DNA of 64,000 nt from Echinometra lucunter. Taxonomy: Eukaryota; Echinodermata; Echinoidea; Camarodonta; Echinometridae. The stretch lies in NCBI GenBank assembly GCA_029962745.1, contig CM057151.1, forward strand, positions 33,498,818-33,562,817. Reading direction: 5' to 3'. Under the pieces are notes generated by a model. The model saw only the letters and a list, made by a program, of their open reading frames with translations, searched no databases and was not told the DNA's origin. Position numbers and translations under genes: made by a program. This document shows positions 56,721 to 64,000 of the stretch, in pieces (position 1 is the first letter of the stretch; every line of letters begins with the position of its first letter).

Positions 56721-58900
56721 AATTGTTTATACTCGACATAGAACTCTTTGGCCCGTATTCTGATAACAGTAAAGCTTCCCAATCTAAAGTTAACCCTTTC
56801 ATTATGAAAATCCCTCGTTTAAAATAGACCCCACCACTTTAGCACATGATCCTTTGCATCTAAGGTGGGGTATAGCTACCCACTATCCAAGTGACACGTT
56901 AAAAGTCTTATCAGTACTACCATCTTCGCATGAGAGGTGGTGGTTTTCGATTACGCCTGCACTCCTCATCATCTTACGTAATAGTGTTAACAAACTCTTA
57001 ACACCGCACTGCCTGAAAGGAAATGTGAAGTAGGAAATATATCTTTCACCTGTTTTAAGATATTGCCATGTCCAAAAGTCACTGATAATTTAGATGAAAG
57101 CCAAAATTAAACTTTGAACGAAGTAAAATGACCCAGAAATTGCGATTCTAGCAACATTTTTGAATCAATTAACTAGCCCGTCACCCATGCACTAGGCATG
57201 TGTAGCCCCAGCGTGTTTCTCTTTCTCCCTTCCTCTCTCTCTCTCTTATCAAACTGTGAAGGTCGATCGTTTCTCCGGCAAGGTGATTAAGTTGTTCAGC
57301 GCTTTTGTTTATTTAGGCTTACTGCAATATCAGGTGTCTAGAAGTTGCAAAAATCAAATCACGGTTTCAGTTTTAAACGATGGGTTTTTGTCATGTGGTG
57401 TAAGTGTTGTTGATTGGTATTCTGATAGCCTGGTTAAACCAAACGCAGGTTTAAAACTGAACCCTGTGTTAAACACACAGCCAGAGTTAAATTGCCATAG
57501 AGATTCTACTGCACATGCTCTGTAGAGCTCATTTCTCTCCTCGCACCTGCCTCGCACACAAAATAAAGGTAGACTAAATCACAGACATGTACCCTATACC
57601 CTTTGGTGACTGCCCATACTGTGACTGCCCCAATGTGTGAGTTTACACATCGGGGGGGGGGGGGGCATGCCAGCTGGCGACAGCTAGCCCTATCAGAGCC
57701 CCATACGAGGAATTGAGGAATTTGCATCGCAACATTAACATGTTTATGGTGAAGTTTGTTCACGCTGCATTTTCTTTATGTAGGTTAGGCTACGGTAGCA
57801 CTGCAGAAGCATTAAGGGGGTACCTTATGCTGAAACAGTGTTGGTTCATTTAAAAGAGCATGATTTTATTAGTAGAAAATCATCTGCCTAAAATTTTTTT
57901 TAAAGTCGTGTTGCCAAGGAAACCCCCAAATGTGGTAAGATTTCAGGATATATTTTACTCCTCAGCTGTGACCCAGTTTCAACTGGGTACCCACAATGAC
58001 GTCAAAATGACATCAAAGTGGGTACCTTGTCGTGGATTTCTAGCACAATGCGCACAAGGTATAATACAAATTGTACAGTCTAGTGCGCTGCACAACTGCA
58101 ATGCGTGAAGCTGGGTACCCACTTTTACGTCATACCTCATACTCAAATTTTTGGTCAACTCTTTACTTTTTAAGAGAAAATTAGCCAAAATGCATTGATC
58201 TCGATAAAAAATCATCAAATTTTTAATGTTATTCTTATTAGCATTCTATTCTCGATCTTATTTTTTTTTTTTAATTTACCATTGTGTAATCACTTTAAGG
58301 GGTGTTCCGGCCACCGTTTCATGAAAGTTGTCGGCACTGACAAGTTGTCAGTCACTGACAATTTCAGTAAAATCCTTGGTTTTGATTGGCTGAGAAGCAC
58401 TGATCACTGACTGTTACTGTGGTAACTGTCAAAACTGTTTTGTCAAAACTTGCGCAGACAATCTCATGATAACCTATTTTGCGCTAACTTTTTAGGATTT
58501 TGATTTTTTTAGCAGCCAGGCAGCAAACAAAAATGTGTCCTTCCTCAGCTACATTTTTCATACCCCATAGACTCGTACACAATAATTTTGCAGGAATTTT
58601 GCGGTGCCACAATGTCTCCTCATATCTGAACAGGCTTTCAGTTTTAATATTAGTCCTCCTGTAATAATCAGTGATGAGATACTTGTTACTACCAGGTACT
58701 GGTATGGAAACTGCCCAATATGTTTGAGTAAAAATGTGTGATTGTTTGACGTTAACCTAGTGTAACTTTAGTTGATTGTTTGACGTTAGTTTTGTGTGTC
58801 ATTAGTTGCAAGTCTCACTAACTTGTCTTTGAGTGACTTTGACTTTGTTGGGACCAACGACTAGCTGTTACTGTGTTAAGTTAGTGTTAATGTTAATCTG
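56721..58900. other. Unassigned intron with minor repeats
   Basis: A (G)15 run lies at 57652-57666. CTGGGTACCCAC occurs at about 57983 and 58111 in direct orientation, both near (T)ACGTCA, with AAGTGGGTACC between, suggesting a small repeat element. The stretch 58325-58440 is rich in TGACA/TGTCA words. The open frame at 57256-57525 has no recognisable similarity. Confidence 0.35.
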
Positions 58901-58904
58901 GACG

Positions 58905-59440
58905 GATGATGTTTCTTATTCCGAAACACACAAATTGCGTATACCTAGATGTTCATTAATCGGCAAAATGAAAAAGGGTTCATTAATCCGAACATTTGTG
59001 GCATTATTCCCAAGGTTCGTTAGTCCGAAAATGAAATAAGGTTCGTTATTCCGAAGGTTTGTTAATCTGAAAATGAAATAAGGTTTGTTAATCCGAAAAT
59101 GAAATAAGATTTGTTATTCTGAAGGTTCGTTAATCCGAAAATGAAATAAGGTTCGTTAGTCCGAAAAATGAAAAAAGGTTCATAAATGCGAAAATTGAAT
59201 AGAGTTTGTTATTCCGATGGTTCGATAGTCCAGAAATGAAATATGTTTCGCTATTCCGCAGGTTCATTAATCCGAAATGAAATGAGGTTCATTATTCCGA
59301 AGGTTCCTTAGTCCCAAAATGAATCATGGCTCATAGATCCGAAAATGAAATAGGGTTCGTTATTTATTATTTCATTTTCGGATTAACGAACATTTTGGAA
59401 TAACAAACCTTATTTCATTTTCGGACTAACAGACCTTCGG
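58905..59440. repeat. TTAATCCGAAAATG minisatellite that reverses orientation
   Basis: Degenerate units of about 25-30 bp, GGTTCGTTA(A/G/T)TCCGAAAATGAAATAA, run in + orientation from 58920 to about 59365. From about 59370 to 59440 the same units run inverted (TTTCATTTTCGGATTAACGAAC, TTTCATTTTCGGACTAAC). A further GATTAACGGACTAATGAACC lies at 59550. It ends about 290 bp before DARS1 exon E. Confidence 0.85.
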
Positions 59441-59728
59441 AATGATTGCTTGGTTAAAAATGTTGCTGGAGCTAAAGCCAGGGTGATAGAACTCAGTGGG
59501 AGTGCATAGAGATGTTTCATCATATTGCACTGATATGCATTACACGAGGATTAACGGACTAATGAACCTTTATTATTCATGAAGACCTTTCTATTCCATA
59601 CCCACGTGCCCTCAGAATTGAGGTATCAACTCTATGCTATGAGAATTTGAAGAGCAGGTAATTGATGAAGTGAAATTGTCATAAGAACATAGAGAAAGAA
59701 CAGAAGGTATGTTTTCTTTGTTTATCAG

Positions 59729-59840
59729 ACTACTACCAACCAGGCAATCTTTCGTCTAGAAGCTGGAGTGGTTCAAGAGTTCCGTGCTGCTATGAAGAAA
59801 AGAGACTTTGTTGAACTCCAGATCCCTAAGATCATCTCCG
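59729..59840 (+). CDS. DARS1: Aspartyl-tRNA synthetase exon E (start of catalytic domain, motif 1)
   Basis: Acceptor TTTCTTTGTTTATCAG, donor CCG|GTATGT. Encodes TTTNQAIFRLEAGVVQEF, then RAAMKKRDFVELQIPKIIS and one base of an Ala codon. FVE(L/I)QxPKII is class II synthetase motif 1, which forms the dimer interface with its invariant Pro. Length 112 bases, starting in phase 0. Confidence 0.93.
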
Positions 59841-60021
59841 GTATGTATAGCTCTTGATATCACTCTTATTGATCTTAACTGCATTGGTTTAAATTGTTAT
59901 GAAACTCATCGAGCATACAGCTTAAAGCTGACATTGTTAAATAGTTACAAGGTAAAATACCTTTGAAGATCTCGTAGAATATGTATTTTGTAAAGCCTTC
60001 AACTTTAATTATTCTTTTTTT

Positions 60022-60482
60022 ATGCCTCCGCCCACTGTAGGTGGGTGCCTGGAGGCATTATGTTTTCAGATCGTCCATCCGTCTGTCCGTCCCGTTTTCG
60101 TTCTCGTGATAACTTAAGAAACGTTTGACGGATCAACTTCAAACTTGGCACATGCATGCATATGGGAGGGACAATGATCTGATTAGATATTGGGGTCTCA
60201 AGGTTAGAGGTCAAAGGTCATAGAGGTCATTATATACATGAAAATTGCTTGTTCTTGCGATAACTTAACTCTGCGACGGTTCAACTTCAAACTTGGCTCA
60301 TGTATGCATATGGAAGGGGCAATGGTCTCATTAGATTTGGGGGTCACAAGGTCAAAGGTCAAGGTCAAAGATGTCATTGTATACATGAAAATAAAATCAA
60401 CATGAATGTGCCATATATTTCCGATCTGGCAAAAATGGCGAAGGGAAAAAATTTCGACCACCCACGGTGAGGATTCATCTAG
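60022..60482. repeat. DR1-motif repeat, type 1, copy 3
   Basis: Head TATGCCTCCGCCCACTGTAGG and CATCCGTCTGTCCGTCCCG, two or three units with CTTCAAACTTGGC, GATCTGATTAGAT and AGGTCAAAGGTCA (about 60205 and 60352), and the end TTTCGACCACCC...GAGGATTCATCTAG. It lies in the 968-bp intron between DARS1 exons E and F and makes up about half of it. Confidence 0.75.
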
Positions 60483-60808
60483 GTTTTTTTTTGCTTATGA
60501 TATATGTCAAGTATCAGTTGTATTACTTGGTTTTGCATGTGATGGCCCTAAAACTTGTAAAAGGCAGACCTGATTTAGCAATGCAGTCATATGGAACTAC
60601 ATTCTGACCATTGAAATACAATACTTGTAATACTGATGAATGTGATAATCTTTCCCTCATGTATTAGAGCAGAAAGGTCCGTAGATTTAACCACATATTA
60701 ATGCATTTATTGGTCAACTGCACATCTGTATTTTAAGAAAGTTTTATTTACAAGTTATTATATTACAATTAAAGGTAATTCTCCACATCCCCCTTCTCTT
60801 CCATGCAG

Positions 60809-60943
60809 CTGCTAGTGAGGGTGGAGCCAATGTGTTCACTGTGTCCTACTTCAAGAATAATGCCTATCTTGCTCAATCTCCTCAGCTCTACAAACAGATG
60901 GGGATAGCAGCTGACTTTGAGAGAGTTTTCACTATTGGTGCAG
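60809..60943 (+). CDS. DARS1: Aspartyl-tRNA synthetase exon F (catalytic domain)
   Basis: Acceptor CCCCCTTCTCTTCCATGCAG, donor GCAG|GTAAAA. Completes the Ala codon, then [40 protein letters not shown] and [12 protein letters not shown] and [11 protein letters not shown] are near-invariant in cytosolic AspRS and bind aspartate and adenylate. It ends one base into a codon; the next exon (expected to hold the FRAEDSNTHRH motif 2) was not found before the window end. Confidence 0.95.
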
Positions 60944-61063
60944 GTAAAATCATCCTCCCTTTCCTTGTAAACATTTAAAAAAGGCTGAATGGTGAAATTG
61001 ATTATGAAATGCACAGTTATAAATTCATTTTGTATATATACAATACATCTCCTCACTCTTTCA

Positions 61064-61245
61064 GCAACAGAGGACATCATATTCTCTTCGTTCTACCTCT
61101 GCTCCTTCCTATGTCATTCCCAAATCCCGAAAACAGGCTGGTTTCAAATCCTTTCAATCTCTTGCCTCACATCTTTGGAATAGTACTTGACCTCTTTAAA
61201 AAGCATTTGAAAACATACTTGTATAATTTTTTATTTCATTTATAG
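61064..61245 (+). pseudogene. Short C-terminal tail of a CR1-like LINE
   Basis: A frame with YSLRSTSAPSYVIPKSRKQ and FKSFQSLASHLWNS, then shifted, LFKKHLKTYLYN. It is the same type of C-terminal tail as at 7890-8345, and shorter. Confidence 0.45.
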
Positions 61246-61369
61246 AACTGTTAGAGAACTGTACTTGCAATATTTTAGTCAATTTTTTATGCTTTTTATC
61301 CAACTATTTTCATAAATCTGTAATCTGAATATTTATATCATATTGGATGGTTCTGAATGGGATACCAGA

Positions 61370-61446
61370 GAATATTCCACGAGTTAGGCCCAATATTGCA
61401 CAAATTGGAGATGAGTGCAATATTGGCCCTAAAGAGTGGAATATTT
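61370..61446. repeat. Long stem-loop, arms of about 32 bp
   Basis: GAATATTCCACGAGTTAGGC...CAATATTGCAC (61370-61401) pairs with GTGCAATATTG...GAGTGGAATATTT (61415-61446) around a 13-base loop, with only a few mismatches. It may be a small MITE. No coding frame. The following 61447-61950 shows nothing else I can assign. Confidence 0.55.
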
Positions 61447-61959
61447 CTAGTATTCCATGAAATGAAGCCATTCATTATAATTATTATCTATACCCAACAG
61501 GAAGGTGAATTAAAATTCAATAAAAATCATTTCAGCAACCAGAAAGGGCCCCTCATTATACATTAATTTTGATCACACAAGTTGACTTACCTCTTTATGA
61601 CGTCATCCGATACTGAGTATAATTTGCGCATTACATGTATTGCGTATCAGCGTATTGCATCCCTTATCGCGCATGTTTGTTGTTTATTGGGCATGTGAAG
61701 AGACCCTGCAAAAAACGGTGTAATATTACACAGCAAATTTAGTACAGTAGCCTATGGGGAATTAAACGTTCCACCCCCATTCATGCAATATACTCAGGTA
61801 AATCATGCAGGCAAAAATATGTATTCTAATGCACCCCAAAAATCCCTTATATAGATAATAGTTTTGTATATTCCACTTTCATGCATAATTATTTACAATT
61901 CAATTTACATTTTCCGGATCCATATATAAGTTCCTATTCATTGTCGAGCCACTGAAGGC

Positions 61960-62350
61960 GGAGCGAGACTAAGGGATCCTTAGCGCCGTCTGTCTGTCTG
62001 TCCATCTGTGCGTAACGCTTATAAAACTTGAATAACTTTGTGACCGTTTGCCTGTTTGGAACCAAACTTGGATGGTACATGCTCTATAGGGACCTCAATG
62101 TAATTTGGGGGTCAAAGGTCATGTATGTAGATCAAAGGTCAAATGAGGTCAAATGGTAACTTTTTCTACTGGGGTTGATAACTTTTGAACCACTAGCCCA
62201 TTTGTAGCCACACTTGGATGGTAGATGCTCTATAGGGACCTCATTTAATTTAGGGGTCAGAGGTCATGTATGTAGGTCAAAGGTCAAATAAGTATAGAAC
62301 TTGAATAACTTTGCGACCATTTGCCCGTTTGGAACCAAACTTGGATGGTA
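61960..62350. repeat. DR1-motif repeat, type 2, second locus
   Basis: Head AAGGCGGAGCGAGACTAAGGGATCC and CCGTCTGTCTGTCTGTCC, then units with AACTTGAATAACTTTG(T/C)GACC, AACCAAACTTGGATGGTA(C/G)ATGC, TATAGGGACCTCA and GGTCAAAGGTCA variants (62108, 62137, 62275). The head matches 28058; the units resemble but do not equal those of that locus. Confidence 0.65.
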
Positions 62351-63159
62351 GATGCTTTGTACTGACCAGGGTGACCAGATTTTGGATTCTGAAATACAGA
62401 ACTTTGGCCTTGACTTCAGAGGGCCAGAGGGCAAGGCAAAATAGAGAAACTGTGAGCGAACGTAGCGAGCGAGCAATATTTATGAGAATCAGCTTCATTA
62501 GCATTCTCTAAAAGTTGACACTATAAACCACACTACTTGCACGGCGGAATCCTCTCCTCATTATGGGAAAGGGTAATTAGATTTGAGGGAAGTTAGATTG
62601 TTGTATTGATTCATATTTCTGCATCTCTTCCAACCGATAAGGAGGTGAGGAAGTGTTTGTTGGTTGATTGATGTTGAATAATTTTTGCAAGAATGAAAAA
62701 AAAAACCTAGTCACATCAGATTTGTACTTCATGCAGTAAAGCTTTGGTGGTATTTATAATTTACGCAAGTACTTGAATTTGGTAAGGGGTGGTACTTTCA
62801 ACATATTTTTCAAGGTTGGTTGATAGAAAATAGACCTACTCTCAGGCACTTTATAGCTTCAAGCTCTATATCATACTTTTCACAGGTTTAGGCCTACATC
62901 GACAGGAGAGGGAGAGGGTGCACCATTCCAAGCTGATTACCTTGTACCTTTGTCATTCAATCTGTGGCTTCCTCTTTAACTGAATGAAAAGGTATTAAAA
63001 AAACATATTGCAGCTTGAAAGATGAATTGCATCGAATGTACATACATTTTGAGGTTACATTACATTGTAAAATACAATTTGGAATACATTTTGACATTTA
63101 ATCATGATAATTTACAAAATAACAGATAAATAGCAATTTCAAATATAAATTTTGAAATA
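62351..63159. other. Unassigned intron
   Basis: Nothing assigned. The short stretch GAGCGAACGTAGCGAGCGAGC at 62454-62474 is a local repetition of GAGCGA words. Confidence 0.35.
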
Positions 63160-63365
63160 AAATGGAGGCAGAGAAAGAGTGAACAGGAAGGAGAGGGCAG
63201 ATATGGGAGAGAGAAGGATAAGGGGTGTTGGAGGAGAAAATAAAATCAGACAAGAGGGAGATGGGTGGGAGGGGAGAGATGAGGATGGGTAGGAAATACG
63301 ATAGAGAGATGATGGAGAGGAAATATTAGAAACAATGGATGAGGGGAGAGGAAAAGGAAGAATAG
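63160..63365 (+). repeat. Purine-rich strand-asymmetric tract
   Basis: About 200 bases are overwhelmingly A and G on the + strand (GGAGAGGGCAG, GGGAGAGAGAAGG, GGTGGGAGGGGAGAG), a polypurine tract that could form triplex DNA. The ORFs across it are composition artefacts. Confidence 0.7.
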
Positions 63366-64000
63366 GCCGTAGAACGGAATGGTATTGTGTTATGTACAAT
63401 GAAAAGATTATATATAAATTCAAGTCCAACAGAGAATAATTCAAATAAAATAGTCATCATTAATTTTGATTACTACAGTGAAAGAGAAAGGAATATAAGG
63501 ATGAATAGAAAGTTGAAAGAGGTAAGGAAGAACAGAAAACATACAAAGAAAATGAAACAGACGAGGGGAATCAGAAATGAGTTGACATGATGGAATGGAA
63601 AGGAAACATGAAAATTGTAAAAGAGATTGTAAATGAATATAAAATATTTCTCATACTTATACAAGCAAGACAAATGTGTGAAGGTACACAAACACATCAA
63701 GCGCATATAGGAAATTATACATTCCTAAAACACGGGACTGCAAGTTATCAAACAGATAATGAAAACTTGAAATTTATAAGATTGACTATGATATCTGTAG
63801 TTGTGATTTTAAAAAAGAGGTACCATAAAGAGGTACTTCTGTAGAAAAAAGGTACTCCAGGTGATGTTGGAAATAAGGTGGTTTTCAGATATGTTTCGTC
63901 CCCACCTTTGTGAAAAATATTTATTAAAAAGATTGTTAAAATTGTTCTCATAATTTGCGCTCAAGATGGCAAGCCATTCAATGGAGCATATAGGGATCTC
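63366..64000. other. Window end, nothing assigned
   Basis: A-rich intron. No further DARS1 exon or clear element is visible. Confidence 0.4.

Noticed and set aside
57977..58135. Inverted-repeat transposon with GGGTACCC ends
   Set aside because: GGGTACCC is itself palindromic; with the flanks included the two copies are direct repeats, so no terminal inverted repeat is supported.
63139..63444. Ser/Pro/Leu-rich minus-strand frame
   Set aside because: Composition artefact of the polypurine tract on the + strand.

Overview
The window is eukaryotic, transposon-dense and AT-rich, and reads as the genome of a marine invertebrate. An echinoderm such as a sea urchin, or a similar deuterostome, is my best guess. 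This rests on the mix of Penelope-like, DIRS, CR1, copia and Tc1/mariner elements plus an intron-rich metazoan host gene; it is inference, not proof.

The only host gene I can name is cytosolic aspartyl-tRNA synthetase (DARS1), on the + strand. Six consecutive coding exons lie at 10813-10905, 34531-34633, 44190-44292, 45913-46056, 59729-59840 and 60809-60943. Their splice phases agree and the reading is continuous, covering the end of the N-terminal region, the OB-fold anticodon-binding domain, the hinge and the start of the class II catalytic domain including motif 1. The first coding exon(s) and the C-terminal half are not visible. The gene part seen spans about 50 kb, mostly introns filled by mobile DNA (introns of 23.6, 9.6, 1.6, 13.7 and 1.0 kb).

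Layout: 1-1400 holds two weak candidate exons of unknown genes. About 1400-7888 is a minus-strand copia element carrying three nested insertions: a hAT-like MITE, a fold-back Penelope-like element (PLE) dimer with a 13-base target duplication, and a 1.19-kb insertion of about 190-bp tandem units with a 10-base target duplication. 7890-10221 is a CR1-type tail and a 1.8-kb fold-back element. Intron 1 (10906-34530) holds DR1-motif repeats, a multi-locus A-rich repeat family, several PLE copies (one nearly complete at about 20955-25480), a Tc1/mariner element split by a LINE, a TIR element, two tRNA-derived SINEs and a near-complete CR1-type LINE. Intron 2 holds a satellite array of about 31 units of 212-225 bp. 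Intron 4 holds a DIRS element with a Harbinger-type MITE inside its recombinase gene, and a TTAATCCGAAAATG minisatellite.

The most interesting signals are: compact hammerhead-ribozyme-like motifs at the 3' ends of PLE copies, with a tiny self-complementary stem III; a tRNA-SINE whose 3' region resembles a PLE 3' end; families of dispersed repeats built on the same plan (CCGTCCGTC head, about 150-bp units, perfect nuclear-receptor DR1 motifs); and the structured satellite array inside DARS1.
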